NCBI GenBank assembly: GCA_024235795.1
Contig: JACKLR010000003.1
Location: forward strand, 943,525-1,007,524
Source: Burkholderiales bacterium
GTDB lineage: Bacteria; Pseudomonadota; Gammaproteobacteria; Burkholderiales; Nitrosomonadaceae
Length of the DNA stretch: 64,000 bases
Direction of reading: 5' to 3'
Shown: piece after piece, positions 1 to 9,006 of the stretch
Layout of the letters: each line of letters starts with the position of its first letter
Numbering within the stretch: the first letter of the stretch is position 1
Translations under genes and position numbers: made by a program
The notes under the pieces: model-generated
Databases searched by the model: none
Told to the model about the DNA's origin: nothing
Seen by the model: only the letters and a program-made list of their open reading frames with translations

Positions 1-697
1 TTTTCCAGAGGTAAAAAAGCGTGTTGTTGAAGTGAATTTTGAAGGTGGAGACATCACCTCGGATGGCGGCGTAATATTGCTGCGGCAGGCTGATCGATTG
101 ATTGGGTTGAGTAAGGCCGTAGCAAGCGTTTTGGAAGACAACCGCAGACGGGCAAGTTGCAAGCATGACGGCTTGAGTCTGTTACGGCAACGGGTTTATA
201 GTTTGGCATCGGGGTATGAAGATTTGAATGATCACCAAAAGCTGCGTCATGATTGTGCGATACAAACGGCGGTCGAGCGAATGGAAACACTGGCGAGCAG
301 TTCCACGTTGTGCCGTTGGGAGAATCGCTCTGATAGTCTGGCTGCATGGCGTATTCACGGAGTGATGGTTGAACAATTCATCGCTTCGTTCACCGATACG
401 CCCAAAGAATTGATTCTGGATTTTGATGCGACTGATGATGCCGTTCACGGCAAACAGGAAGGTAGTTTTTTTCATGGGTACTATGATCACTACTGTTTTC
501 TGCCGCTGTATGTTTTTTGCCGGGATCAGTTGCTGGTCAGTTATTTGCGGCCGAGCAAGATTGACGGCGCAAAACATGCCTGGGCCATTCTTTCATTGCT
601 GGTAAAGCAGTTAAGAAATGCGTGGCCGGAGGTTCGCATTATTTTTCGTGGCGACAGTGGCTTTTGCCGTCATAGAATGTTGACTTGGTGTGAGCGG
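1..697 (+). pseudogene. IS1380-family transposase, truncated at both ends
   Basis: The reading frame is open from position 2 and matches, almost base for base, the complete transposase at 32922-34235. Window base 1 corresponds to base 32951, so about ten N-terminal codons lie outside the window. Homology stops at about 697, within the sequence for TWCERHD of the full copy, where the end of a different IS begins. The visible part includes the LDFDATDD and RGDSGFC motifs that carry catalytic aspartates, but the C-terminal third is missing, so this copy cannot be active. Confidence 0.85.
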
Positions 698-1832
698 GTT
701 CTGTGCGAATTACTATATTTAAGCGACAACGGGCAAATTGAACAACGGGCAAATTGAATAGTCCATGGCAGGATGATTCCCAGTGATAATTTTTTATGGA
801 CAACAGTTTTCCGTTGGGAATATCATCATTTGATGCTTTTTGGTTGGGTGTTTTCTTATTCAATGACGAATGTGCCCTCGTTTCATTGAAGTAGTCTTGA
901 TATCGGTTCAGCTTTTTACTCAAATCATCAGCATTCCAAAATAGTACATGATTCAAAAACTCCTGTCGGCAAAGTCCTATACTGCGTTCGATAAAAGGGT
1001 GGGATGTGGGTGTGCCAGGAACTGTTTTGACTTCTTTGATTCCTAATATTCTCAAGTTTGCTTGCCAGCGATGGAATTCAAATAACGTATCGTTGTCCGA
1101 ACTTAAATAGTTGGGTAATGTTTTTCTGGCGATTACTTTGTTAAACATGTGACAAACAGCCGCACCATCAGGGTTACCACTGTGTATAGAGAAACCGATA
1201 ATTCTTCGACTATAAATATCGATCACAAGCATTACCCAATGTGACTTGAGCAATATAGATTCACAACGAAAAAAGTCTACCGACCACAAACTGTCTTTCG
1301 CATGTCCCATAAACGTCAACCAGGACGGGCTATTGTTGTCCGGAATATTTTTATAATTCTGGCGCAAAATTCGAGCCACGGCGAATCGACTGATATCTAT
1401 GCCAAATTCCTTAAAAATCTGCATAGCAATGCGGCCATATCCAAATCGTGGATTTCGTCGCTTCATTTCAATCACAAGATCAATCAGATCTTGTTCAGGC
1501 CCTTTGCGACCTGGTTTCGTTTGTGTTTTATTGGAAAAGAGTTTGCTGTATTTTTGTTTAACCAACGCCTGATGAAATTTCAAAAGAGTGGCGGGCTTTA
1601 AAATAACTGCTATTTTCTGAAGCCGCTTTTTGCTGATTAAAAATGTCAGATAACCAAACAAGACACGATCAAACGAAGTTAATCGGGGTGCACGTGATCG
1701 TTGACGTGTTAAAGTGATCAGCTGCTGTTTCAGTAACAGGTTTTCTGCCATCACAGTTTTTATTCCGCCAGGCCTAATGAGCTTGGCAAGCGTTGCAAGA
1801 AAATGAATCAATAATTGCATCTTTTCGATCAT
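639..1832 (-). CDS. DDE integrase-core (rve) transposase with an extended C-terminus
   Basis: The protein has an N-terminal helix-turn-helix segment followed by an rve-type catalytic core. The acidic residues are in WSVDFF, SSDND and PFIERS, which fits a DDE transposase of the IS481/IS3 type. I chose ATG 1832; a GTG at 1850 is possible. A perfect 16-bp tandem duplication (727-742 and 743-758) shifts the frame just before the natural end, so translation runs on into the IS1380 fragment and stops at 639. A remnant of the same C-terminus at 16930-17000 reads LFNLPVVT then stop, which shows what the normal end looks like. The element end seems to lie near 698. Confidence 0.75.
   Translation of the reverse strand: MIEKMQLLIHFLATLAKLIRPGGIKTVMAENLLLKQQLITLTRQRSRAPRLTSFDRVLFGYLTFLISKKRLQKIAVILKPATLLKFHQALVKQKYSKLFSNKTQTKPGRKGPEQDLIDLVIEMKRRNPRFGYGRIAMQIFKEFGIDISRFAVARILRQNYKNIPDNNSPSWLTFMGHAKDSLWSVDFFRCESILLKSHWVMLVIDIYSRRIIGFSIHSGNPDGAAVCHMFNKVIARKTLPNYLSSDNDTLFEFHRWQANLRILGIKEVKTVPGTPTSHPFIERSIGLCRQEFLNHVLFWNADDLSKKLNRYQDYFNETRAHSSLNKKTPNQKASNDDIPNGKLLSIKNYHWESSCHGLFNLPVVQFARCRLNIVIRTEPAHTKSTFYDGKSHCRHEK
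727..758. repeat. 16-bp tandem duplication in the transposase 3' end
   Basis: CAACGGGCAAATTGAA occurs twice head to tail. Removing one copy restores an ending of LFNLPVVA followed by a stop. Confidence 0.9.
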
Positions 1833-1889
1833 GCGACTTATCTTATACACTTATTGGCAAACAACAAATTGGTATGTAATAGGCAATTT

Positions 1890-3134
1890 TTACTGCCAAA
1901 GCGCACTGAACGGAACAGCCCATAGATTTTTTCCAAAGGGTACCACCTCTCTCCCGCGATATAGAACAATACCGCAAATAAAATCATTACCGGTTAGTTG
2001 TTGCAGCACTTTCAGTCCTATAAAATCGGGAGCATTTACATGGTCACGACTTTTGACTTCTATCGCAGCAAGTTGACCGTTTGGTTTCTCCAACACAAAA
2101 TCAACCTCTTTGTTGTCGCTTGTACGAAAGTGAAAGATGTTTAGATTATTGTTACTGGCAGATATCAGTTTTATAAGTTCAGCCGCCACAAAATTTTCCA
2201 ACACATGCCCAAACAATTCAGGACGGTTTTTTTCCAAATTTTCCAGTTCGTACTGCAACAGATGGCATAGCAGCAAAGTGTCTGTCACGTAGCCTCTGGG
2301 AGATTTAACCAGCCGTTTTCCGATATTGCGGTACCAAGGGGCAACATCGAATGTTAAAAAAAGCATTTTTAGCAGCGTTTTATAATTCCTTGCAGTAATG
2401 TGATTCAATCCGGCACTGCGAGCAATATCCGCATCGTTAACCAATCCACCCGAACGGCTGGCCAGAATACGCAGCAGATTCGGTAAAACGCTGAGTTTTT
2501 CAATCTCTGCCAAAGTGCGCACGTCTCTTTGCAAAATGGTTGTGATATAGCTATCAAACCAGCTGGAGCACTCCTGAGAATGAGCGCCTGATATTTCCGG
2601 GAATGTTGCCAATCGGATTAATTCGGTTAGCTTATGTTTTCCATCGTCTCTTTGAAAATCAGCGTCAAACAGTCTATCGATGAAGCAACCTGTGCTACCA
2701 AGCACCTCCGAACATGAAAACGGATACAGCGTTAGGATTCGCATGCGTCCCACGAGTGGATCGGAGAGTTTTGGCAACGCCATGATATTGGCTGAACCTG
2801 TCAGCAGGAATTTGCCTGTTGCTTTCCCATCCTGTTTCTGACGTAATTCATCAACAACGATTTTCAGCGCCCGGAAAATATCCGGTACAAGTTGTACTTC
2901 ATCAATGATGAGTGTGTCTTTTCGCTCCTTCAGGAAATGCTCTGGAGCATTGACAGCGGCAGCCATTTGCGTGACGCTATCGAATGTAACATATTCTGCC
3001 GGGAAATTATCATTGGCGATTTTTTGTACAAGCGTGCTTTTTCCGGCTTGACGAGGGCCGTTTAAAAAAACAACTGGACTCAATGTTAGCGCTTCAAGCA
3101 GATTGTTTTTAATCTGCCGGTTGATATAGGGCAT
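1890..3134 (-). CDS. AAA+ ATPase with DUF4143-type C-terminus
   Basis: A 414-residue protein of the AAA_14/DUF4143 family. Walker A is GPRQAGKST at residues 26-34 and Walker B is LIIDEVQ at about 75-81. The C-terminal part has EVDFVL followed by AIEVKS, a PD-(D/E)XK-like nuclease-fold pattern typical of the family. Length is normal for a complete gene. These ATPases are common in mobile and defence regions and their biochemical role is poorly known, so I give no specific function. It sits between an IS transposase and a decayed relative of it, facing the same way. A long palindrome lies just upstream. Confidence 0.8.
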   Translation of the reverse strand: MPYINRQIKNNLLEALTLSPVVFLNGPRQAGKSTLVQKIANDNFPAEYVTFDSVTQMAAAVNAPEHFLKERKDTLIIDEVQLVPDIFRALKIVVDELRQKQDGKATGKFLLTGSANIMALPKLSDPLVGRMRILTLYPFSCSEVLGSTGCFIDRLFDADFQRDDGKHKLTELIRLATFPEISGAHSQECSSWFDSYITTILQRDVRTLAEIEKLSVLPNLLRILASRSGGLVNDADIARSAGLNHITARNYKTLLKMLFLTFDVAPWYRNIGKRLVKSPRGYVTDTLLLCHLLQYELENLEKNRPELFGHVLENFVAAELIKLISASNNNLNIFHFRTSDNKEVDFVLEKPNGQLAAIEVKSRDHVNAPDFIGLKVLQQLTGNDFICGIVLYRGREVVPFGKNLWAVPFSALWQ

Positions 3135-3170
3135 ATCTTTCTCAAACGAAAGTAAAAATCACTTTCATAT

Positions 3171-3193
3171 ATTATATAAGTAACTTATATAAT
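3171..3193. promoter_or_regulatory. palindrome upstream of the AAA+ gene
   Basis: ATTATATAAG and CTTATATAAT form perfect 10-bp arms around TAA, 37 bp upstream of the ATPase start. It could be an operator or an AT-rich promoter element. No regulator is evident. Confidence 0.4.
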
Positions 3194-3217
3194 TGCAAAC
3201 ACCTTTTGGAAAAGAAG

Positions 3218-3461
3218 TCACAGCAATTTTCTGAAACCGTTTTTTGCTGATAAAAAATGTCAGATAACGGGACAAGACACGATCAAACGAAGTTAATCGA
3301 GGTGCACGTGCTCGTTGACGTGTCAATGTGATCAGTTGCTGTTTCAGTAACAGGTTTTCTGCCATCACAGTTTTGATTCCGCCAGGCCTGATGAGCCTGG
3401 CAAGCGTTACAAAAAATGAATTATTAATTGCATCTTTTCGATCATGTGACGTATCTTGCAC
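3218..3461 (-). pseudogene. 5' fragment of an rve-type transposase
   Basis: It is closely related to the N-terminal end of the transposase at 639-1832 (shared PGGIKTVMAENLLLKQQL). One extra T in the run near 3417 shifts the frame relative to the intact gene, and similarity ends at about 3218, so this is a truncated and frameshifted remnant. Confidence 0.75.
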
Positions 3462-3516
3462 GTTTGTAAGTAAACAGCAAGTTAGCTAGCTAATATTTCA
3501 ATTCGCATGTGAATTA

Positions 3517-3626
3517 TTGATTCGGCCAATTAAAGTTTTAACTGAGTGATAAATTAAAAGCAATAAATTCAATGCTCTATAATTTTAAATATTGTGTTAA
3601 CTTCAAACTTCTTGTGGCCGGATCAA
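3517..3626. mobile_element. 110-bp MITE, copy 1
   Basis: The ends are TTGATTCGGCCAATTAAAG and, on the other strand, TTGATCCGGCCACAAGAAG. TA dinucleotides flank it at 3515-3516 and 3627-3628. An almost identical 110-bp copy lies at 18348-18457. It has no coding capacity. The TA target duplication suggests mobilisation by a Tc1/mariner-IS630-type transposase. Confidence 0.85.
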
Positions 3627-3895
3627 TAGTATCCTGAACAGTACAAGAGTGGCACCAGGCAAAAGTTAAACCGTAATGTCTGTACTTACTGTATTTGCAC
3701 GTTTTACTTTTGGCAATCCTGCCTTTCGTGCATTCCATAGATCATAAGCTGCTTGCTGTGCCATCAATAAGTCTGCACTTCCTCCATTCTCAACGCCCAA
3801 CCATCCTTCGATTCGTAACGCCATTTCAGGAGAGATTGCAGCACGCTCATTTAATACCTTTGATAAGGTAGGGCGGGCGACATCTAATTGTTCGG

Positions 3896-5104
3896 CAGGG
3901 CAATCGGGCTTAAATTACTCCAATAATTCGTAGCAGATAATCATTATCCCAACCTGCCTTTAACCGTTTTGTTTTTACACCAACTTTTGACGTTTTTTCT
4001 TTTTTTATCAGGTTCAACGCAAGATGTCTGATAATGGCAAGATTAGCAGCGCTATGGCCTTTGCGCGTTCGATTACTGTCTTCATCAAAAGCAATATCAA
4101 GCACCCAATGTAAATTGTTTTCGATAGCCCAATGAGCGCGAACAGCATGCTCCAATTTATTCGGATTATTGGCGCTTAGACTACTGATGAAATAACGCGT
4201 TTCCTCGGTTATTTTATTTTCTGATTCTCTTGTTGCTGTGACCTCAATGATGCTCTGCAGCCCCGCCCAGGAATGTCGTTCTTTTAGCCATGCTATCTCA
4301 TCTGTTACACGAACAGTACGTGTCTCAATGCGCCCATGTCCACCATCGACAGTTGCCCTGGCGGCTTCCGGAGATAGTGGCGATGTAAAATACGTAACAA
4401 CATCTTCATGCAAACTTTCTTGATTGCCTTTCAGGCTCAAAACATAATCTCCGCCTTGCTCGACAATCTGCTGAGCTATCTTCTTCTGGCAACCCATCGC
4501 ATCAATTGTAATCACAGCCCCTGCAATATCTAAACGAGAAAGCAGCTTGGGAATAGCCGTGATTTCATTGGACTTGTCATCTACTTGAACCTGACCTAAA
4601 ACCAGGCTATTGTGCTGCGCCCATGCGCTAACCATATGGATTGCCGCCTTTTTTGAAGCTTTATCAATACTGCGCCTTAAACATTTGCCGTCAATAGCAA
4701 TAATTTCTCCTTCAGTCAGATTGGCCAAGTCATTAACCCAGTTGGAAAAACATTCGCCAAATTGTTCCGCGTCTATCACCGCAAAAACTTCGCCAAAGGT
4801 ATCATGAGAGGGTATCCCGTGTTGCAAACCGAGTAGTTCGGTAAACCATGCTGCTTTGGCTTTACCAAATTCCTCAATAGCCACCCAATTGTCCGCTCCA
4901 CAAATAACTGAACAAAGAGTGATAAAAAATATATCCTGGAGCTGATGTTTCTTTTGCCTATCCACTCTTGGGTCTTTTATACTTGAAAAATGATGAATGA
5001 TTGAAGGCGTTGCCGTTGGTTTGTCTATCATTTGAAATCAAAATGATAAACCTAATACCTCAACTAATTTCTATTTTCAAGTGTTTTTAAGCCCGATTGC
5101 CCTG
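3896..5104. mobile_element. ISAs1-family insertion sequence inside higA
   Basis: Perfect 19-bp terminal inverted repeats, CAGGGCAATCGGGCTTAAA, bound a 1209-bp element. A 10-bp direct repeat, AATTGTTCGG, flanks it at 3886-3895 and 5105-5114. It carries one transposase gene. Confidence 0.95.
3910..5031 (-). CDS. ISAs1-family transposase
   Basis: The 373-residue protein has the N-terminal DDE_Tnp_1-associated domain (HHFSSIKDPRVDRQK) and a DDE core with IAIDGKCLR and ITIDAMGCQ. Length and motifs are those of intact ISAs1/H-repeat-associated transposases. It fills its element between clean inverted repeats, so it may be active. Confidence 0.92.
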   Translation of the reverse strand: MIDKPTATPSIIHHFSSIKDPRVDRQKKHQLQDIFFITLCSVICGADNWVAIEEFGKAKAAWFTELLGLQHGIPSHDTFGEVFAVIDAEQFGECFSNWVNDLANLTEGEIIAIDGKCLRRSIDKASKKAAIHMVSAWAQHNSLVLGQVQVDDKSNEITAIPKLLSRLDIAGAVITIDAMGCQKKIAQQIVEQGGDYVLSLKGNQESLHEDVVTYFTSPLSPEAARATVDGGHGRIETRTVRVTDEIAWLKERHSWAGLQSIIEVTATRESENKITEETRYFISSLSANNPNKLEHAVRAHWAIENNLHWVLDIAFDEDSNRTRKGHSAANLAIIRHLALNLIKKEKTSKVGVKTKRLKAGWDNDYLLRIIGVI

Positions 5105-5214
5105 AATTGTTCGGCGGCTTTTGTGACGGATAAACCTAATGCGGGCAAAATATCTTCCCGCAGTGTTGCGCCAGGGTGGGGTGGGTTATGCATCTTGCTC
5201 ATGTTGGGTCCCTC

Positions 5215-5621
5215 TTAGTGGTAATCCTGATAATCAACTAATACTGCGTCTTCGTCTTCAAAGGTAAAAGTTATTCTCCAATTGCCATTTACTGTTATTG
5301 AATAAAATGCCTCTATACAGTTTTTAGTAATACGAAAGAATTAATGCAAAACCTGCCGAAATTGCTCAATAAGGCACAACTTAAAGCCCAATAAAGGTAC
5401 TAACTGAAAATAGTTTATAGGCATATTGAATAATGACCGGCAAGTTCCCCGGTTAAGACATGCAGTTTCCAACCAGGAATATTCATGTCATTCGCATTTC
5501 TAGCACTATCAAGCCTTATCAATTGCCTTGCTAGACGTGGTGCATGATGTGGTTGTATACCTGATTTGCTACCTGTTTCAAAAAAGTCCCTAAGTCCTTT
5601 ATGTTTGAAGGATTTAATCAT
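5215..5621 (-). pseudogene. higB: HigB-type toxin gene interrupted by a 118-bp element
   Basis: The N-terminal part (from ATG 5621, MIKSFKHKGLRDFFETGS) ends at GELAGHYSI, and the C-terminal part resumes as NGNWRITFTFEDEDAVLVDYQDYH then stop at 5215. Together they make a full RelE/HigB mRNA interferase of about 92 residues. A 118-bp insertion at 5306-5423 introduces stops. higB precedes higA, as in other host-inhibition modules. The ATG lies only seven bases after the predicted -10 box, so the intact transcript would have been leaderless or nearly so. Confidence 0.88.
5306..5423. mobile_element. 118-bp MITE with IS1595-like ends inside higB
   Basis: The repeat TATTGAATAA occurs at 5296-5305 and 5424-5433, one copy on each side. 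The ends (TGCCTCTATACAG on one strand, TGCCTATAAACTATTTTCAG on the other) resemble those of the IS1595 element at 17589-18668 (TGCCTCTAAACTATTCTCAG). It has no coding capacity. It is probably mobilised by an IS1595-type transposase. Confidence 0.8.
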
Positions 5622-5627
5622 CGACAA

Positions 5628-5656
5628 ATTGTATCCTGTAACGTTACGGAAATCAA
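5628..5656 (-). promoter_or_regulatory. higBA promoter with operator palindrome
   Basis: On the minus strand there is a -35 TTGATT (5656-5651), a 17-bp spacer and a -10 TACAAT (5633-5628). The 10-bp palindrome GTAACGTTAC sits in the spacer, a natural place for HigA to bind and repress. The signal outlives the disrupted genes. Confidence 0.65.
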
Positions 5657-5774
5657 CGATTAATTAACTGCCACATTCAACCTTCATTCTTGTGGCTTAA
5701 ATTCAATTCTTGCTTGTTTCTATACAAGTGGTGAACTTAGGAAATTTGAAGGAAAAAGGGTTTATAGCTTTGTA
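5634..5774. other. intergenic stretch between higB and the vapC fragment
   Basis: Apart from the higBA promoter I see no gene or repeat here. Confidence 0.4.
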
Positions 5775-6094
5775 TTATTGTTCCCATGGATTGATTATGG
5801 ACACCCCAGTGGCTACAAAAGGCGCGACATCTCGTGTTGCTATAGTAAACCCATGAACGCTAGCGATTGCTGCGATCTGTCCATCTGATACTGAGATTGA
5901 TTGACCTTTAAGCTTGGCGCGACCGATCAAAGGTGCGTATGCTATAGCGGCTTGCTGATCGAATGGTAGGATACGCGGTGTTGACACCGGTCGAAAATTG
6001 ACCAGAAAAGGCTAGTTGTACCGGTTGAAAATTGACCAGGTAATTTCCGTATCCTGCTTAAATTTTAAGCAGGAGAATTTAAGAGGTGATTACC

Positions 6095-7561
6095 ATGGTT
6101 ATGTATGCAAAGATACGGCGGATGTTTTACCGTGAACATCTGTCGATTAATGAGATTCAACGACGCACGAGTCTGTCACGGAACACGATCAAGAAGTGGT
6201 TGAAAGCGCCAAGCGACAGTGCTGTTAAATATCAAAGAGCGAAGAAGCCTGGCAAGTTGACACCGTTTGAATCCAGGTTAGTGTTGGCGCTGGAAGCGGA
6301 CGCCCATCGTTCCAGGAAAGACCGTCGCACTGCCAAGATGCTGTTCCAAGAGATCAAGAAGGATGGCTATGTTGGTGGTTATACGATTGTTTGTGACTTT
6401 GTTCGCAACTGGCGCAATCAAGGTGGCCAAAGTAAATCAGCGTATGTACCATTGAAGTTTGCATTGGGTGAAGCCTTTCAGTTCGACTGGAGCGAGGAGT
6501 GGCTGGTGATTGGCGGCATCCACCGTAAAGTATTGGCTGCACACACCAAGCTATGCGCCAGCCGCGCCTTCATGCTGTCGGGCTATCCGTCACAAAGTCA
6601 CGAGATGTTGTTTGATGCGCATACCCGTGCATTCAGTGCTTTTGGCGGCATACCAAAACGCGGTATTTACGACAACATGAAGACCGCCGTGGACAAGGTG
6701 TCCAAGGGTAATGGGCGTGTGGTAAATACGCGTTTCTATGCGATGACGGCGCATTACCTGTTCGACCCTGATTTCTGTAATGTAGCTTCCGGCTGGGAGA
6801 AAGGCGTTGTTGAGAAGAATGTCCAGGATATGCGCCGCCGCATCTGGAATGAAGCCAAACAGCAGCGATTCAGATCATTCGATGATCTGAACAACTGGCT
6901 TGAGACACGCTGCCGCGCGTTGTGGTCAGAAATTCAGCATCCGAATTATGTGGGCATCACACTTGCCGACGCACTGGAACAAGAACAACTGTACTTGATG
7001 CCGACGCCAGCACCGTTCGATGGCTATATCGAAGTATTGGCACGTGTATCCAGCACATGTTTGGTCACGTTGCAGCGTAACAGGTATTCCGTACCTTGTC
7101 GTCTGGCCAATCAGATGGTAGCCGTTCATCAGTATGCCGACCGTATCGAGATCGTTAATGACAACGCTGTAGCTGCTCGTCATATCCGCCTGTTGGATTG
7201 TGACCAGGTCAGCTATGACTGGCAGCACTATATTCCGGTCATCGAAAAGAAGCCGGGCGCTTTGCGCAACGGCGCACCGTTTGCAGAGCTGCCGACGCCC
7301 TTGTTGAAATTGCAGACTGCACTGCGGCGCAGAGAGCGTCAGCAGGCTGATCGAATCATGGCAAAAGTACTCAGCCTGGTGCCAACACATGGACTGGAAG
7401 CGGTGCTGGTCGCTGTTGAACTGGTGCTCGAATCCGGTGTGCCCAGTGCCGAGCATGTCTCCAATGTATTGGCACGGTTGAAACACACCGACGTACCGGC
7501 CGTCAATAGAAACAACGCTAAAGCTCAAGGAAGAACCACAGGCCGATACGGCGCGGTATGA
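6095..7561 (+). CDS. istA: IS21-family transposase IstA
   Basis: The N-terminal HTH (LSINEIQRRTSLSRNTIKKWL) is followed by an rve-type DDE core with FQFDWSEEW, GIYDNMKTAV and EKGVVEKNVQ, and then the C-terminal beta-barrel-like region. At about 489 residues it is full length. I chose ATG 6095 because AGAGG lies eight bases upstream; GTG 6086 is in frame. It works with the IstB ATPase encoded 26 bp downstream. Confidence 0.92.
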   Translation: MVMYAKIRRMFYREHLSINEIQRRTSLSRNTIKKWLKAPSDSAVKYQRAKKPGKLTPFESRLVLALEADAHRSRKDRRTAKMLFQEIKKDGYVGGYTIVCDFVRNWRNQGGQSKSAYVPLKFALGEAFQFDWSEEWLVIGGIHRKVLAAHTKLCASRAFMLSGYPSQSHEMLFDAHTRAFSAFGGIPKRGIYDNMKTAVDKVSKGNGRVVNTRFYAMTAHYLFDPDFCNVASGWEKGVVEKNVQDMRRRIWNEAKQQRFRSFDDLNNWLETRCRALWSEIQHPNYVGITLADALEQEQLYLMPTPAPFDGYIEVLARVSSTCLVTLQRNRYSVPCRLANQMVAVHQYADRIEIVNDNAVAARHIRLLDCDQVSYDWQHYIPVIEKKPGALRNGAPFAELPTPLLKLQTALRRRERQQADRIMAKVLSLVPTHGLEAVLVAVELVLESGVPSAEHVSNVLARLKHTDVPAVNRNNAKAQGRTTGRYGAV

Positions 7562-7587
7562 TCGCCTGAACACCAAAGAGGTGCCAC

Positions 7588-8397
7588 ATGTCTGACATAC
7601 TTGCACAACTCAAGGCGCTGAAACTATACGGCATGGCCAACTCCTATGCTGAACTGAGACAACAAATTACCCCCGATGTCGCTGACAGTTTTGATTTTGC
7701 AGACACACTGCTAAACCAGTTACTCCAGGCTGAAACAACCGAGCGCAACATCCGTTCTATCCGCTATCAGACACAAGCTGCCAGATTCCCGGTGCAGCGT
7801 CATTTACAAGGGTTCGACTTCAGTCAGTCCAAAGTCGATCAACAACTGATTCAGCAACTGGCCACGACGGAATTTACCGCTGCAGCACAGAATCTGGTGC
7901 TGGTCGGCGGCACCGGTACCGGCAAAACACACCTGGCTATTGCCATCGGTACTTCAGGTATCCAGCATCACAATAAAAAGGTGCGCTTCTTCAGTGCCAT
8001 TGATCTGGCCAACAGCCTGGAACAGGAAAAATCCGCTGGTAAACAAGGCAGGCTTGCTCTGCGGCTGTTGCAAGTCGATCTGGTCATCCTCGATGAACTG
8101 GGCTATCTGCCATTCTCGCAAGCCGGGGGAGCGCTACTGTTTCATCTGCTCTCCAGGCTGTATGAACGCACTAGCGTGATCATTACGACCAACCTCGCAT
8201 TTGCAGAATGGAGCAACGTATTCATCGATGCCAAAATGACTACTGCGCTGCTGGATCGACTCACACACCATTGCCACATCATCGAAACCGGCAACGAGTC
8301 TTTCCGCTACAAACAAAGTACAGCCAATGCAAAGATCAGAATACAGCAGCGGGAAAAAGAAAAATATTCACCAGAAGAAAATCTGGCCGATTTGTAA
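7588..8397 (+). CDS. istB: IS21-family helper ATPase IstB
   Basis: A DnaC-like AAA+ protein of 269 residues with Walker A GGTGTGKTH and Walker B LVILDELGYLPF. IstB forms oligomers on DNA and directs IstA to the target. The gene follows istA closely with its own ribosome binding site (AGAGG before ATG) and looks intact. Confidence 0.93.
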   Translation: MSDILAQLKALKLYGMANSYAELRQQITPDVADSFDFADTLLNQLLQAETTERNIRSIRYQTQAARFPVQRHLQGFDFSQSKVDQQLIQQLATTEFTAAAQNLVLVGGTGTGKTHLAIAIGTSGIQHHNKKVRFFSAIDLANSLEQEKSAGKQGRLALRLLQVDLVILDELGYLPFSQAGGALLFHLLSRLYERTSVIITTNLAFAEWSNVFIDAKMTTALLDRLTHHCHIIETGNESFRYKQSTANAKIRIQQREKEKYSPEENLADL

Positions 8398-8766
8398 CAA
8401 AAAACTGAACTAAAAACATCAACAGGAGGCAAAATACCAATCCAGTCTGGTCGACTTATCCACAGATGCGTAGTATCCTGCGCTCTGTTTTACCCTGGTC
8501 AAATTTCAACCGTAATGGGTGGTCAATTTTAAACCGGTATCAACAGATACGCGGACCGAAAAGCTTTATAATTAGCTCTCTCAATGCAGTTATCAATTCC
8601 TGTTTACGTTTATCATCTGGCAATATCTCAATTCCAACCAACAGCTCGGAAAAACTCGTTGCTGTCAGATAAAGTGTTTCGGCCAACTGCCGATCAAGCC
8701 AGGCAGTTACTGCCGGATTGCTGTTCGGTTTCATTGGTTCAGAAATGACATTTGTGTCCAGGATGA

Positions 8767-9006
8767 TCATTCGAACACGGCAGGCTCTGTCGGCGTTTTG
8801 TCACGGGTAACGTCGAGATTAATTCCTTCAAGTTGCTGCCCAAAGGCCGCAAGTTCCGAACCGATTTTGACTCGCTCTTCAGGACGCACTGCTTCTTCCA
8901 GGATTTTCCGGATCTCAGCTTCTGTGCTACGCCCATGCTGAGCTGCTCGTAGCTTGAGTGCTCGATGTACTTCTTCAGGTAAATTGCGAACTGTAACCAC
9001 AGACAT
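8767..9006 (-). CDS. vapB: VapB/FitA-type antitoxin, partner toxin disrupted
   Basis: A 79-residue ribbon-helix-helix protein, MSVVTVRNLPEEVHRALK then EAEIRKILEEAV, typical of FitA-like antitoxins. The C-terminal tail would bind the PIN toxin. Its TGA overlaps the toxin ATG. It still looks functional as a DNA-binding protein although its toxin is cut by an IS21 element. Confidence 0.88.
   Translation of the reverse strand: MSVVTVRNLPEEVHRALKLRAAQHGRSTEAEIRKILEEAVRPEERVKIGSELAAFGQQLEGINLDVTRDKTPTEPAVFE

Larger units (their letters stand above)
3666..5202 (-). pseudogene. higA: HigA-type antitoxin gene interrupted by an ISAs1 element
   Basis: Joining 5202-5105 to 3895-3666 across the insertion and counting the 10-bp target repeat once gives a continuous HTH_3 protein of about 100 residues. 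It starts MSKMHNPPHPG, continues with the helix-turn-helix segment AAEQLDVARPTLSKVLNE and ends STDITV. This is the usual size and layout of HigA, which neutralises HigB and represses its own operon. The ISAs1 element at 3896-5104 splits the DNA-binding region, so the antitoxin should be lost. The toxin gene upstream is also disrupted. Confidence 0.85.
5979..8545. mobile_element. IS21-family insertion sequence (copy 1)
   Basis: The element is 2567 bp. The ends read TGTTGACACCGGT and, on the other strand, TGTTGATACCGGT. The direct repeat GATACGCGG flanks it at 5970-5978 and 8546-8554. Sub-terminal AAAATTGACC repeats occur near both ends, as is usual in IS21. It encodes intact istA and istB. Confidence 0.93.
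5775..8770 (-). pseudogene. vapC: VapC/FitB-type PIN-domain toxin interrupted by an IS21 element
   Basis: The N-terminal part (8770-8546) begins MIILDTNVISEPMKPN and carries the PIN-domain acidic residue D5 and SFSELLVGIE. It stops making sense after FGPRI at the IS21 junction. The C-terminal part (5978-5775) continues ILPFDQQAAIAYA and includes SVSDGQIAAIA and IATRDVAPF, with the remaining PIN acidic residues. Joined through the 9-bp target repeat they make a complete toxin of about 138 residues. Its start overlaps the stop of the antitoxin gene by ATGA, so the two were translationally coupled. The toxin should be dead. Confidence 0.9.

Noticed and set aside
1890..3134. AAA+ ATPase as part of the BrxL-like defence system
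   Set aside because: It is 60 kb away, flanked by IS fragments and of the DUF4143 type, so no link can be supported.
6926..7606. Long minus-strand frame of 226 codons opposite istA
   Set aside because: It lies entirely over the istA coding strand and has no motif; it is a shadow of a conserved gene.
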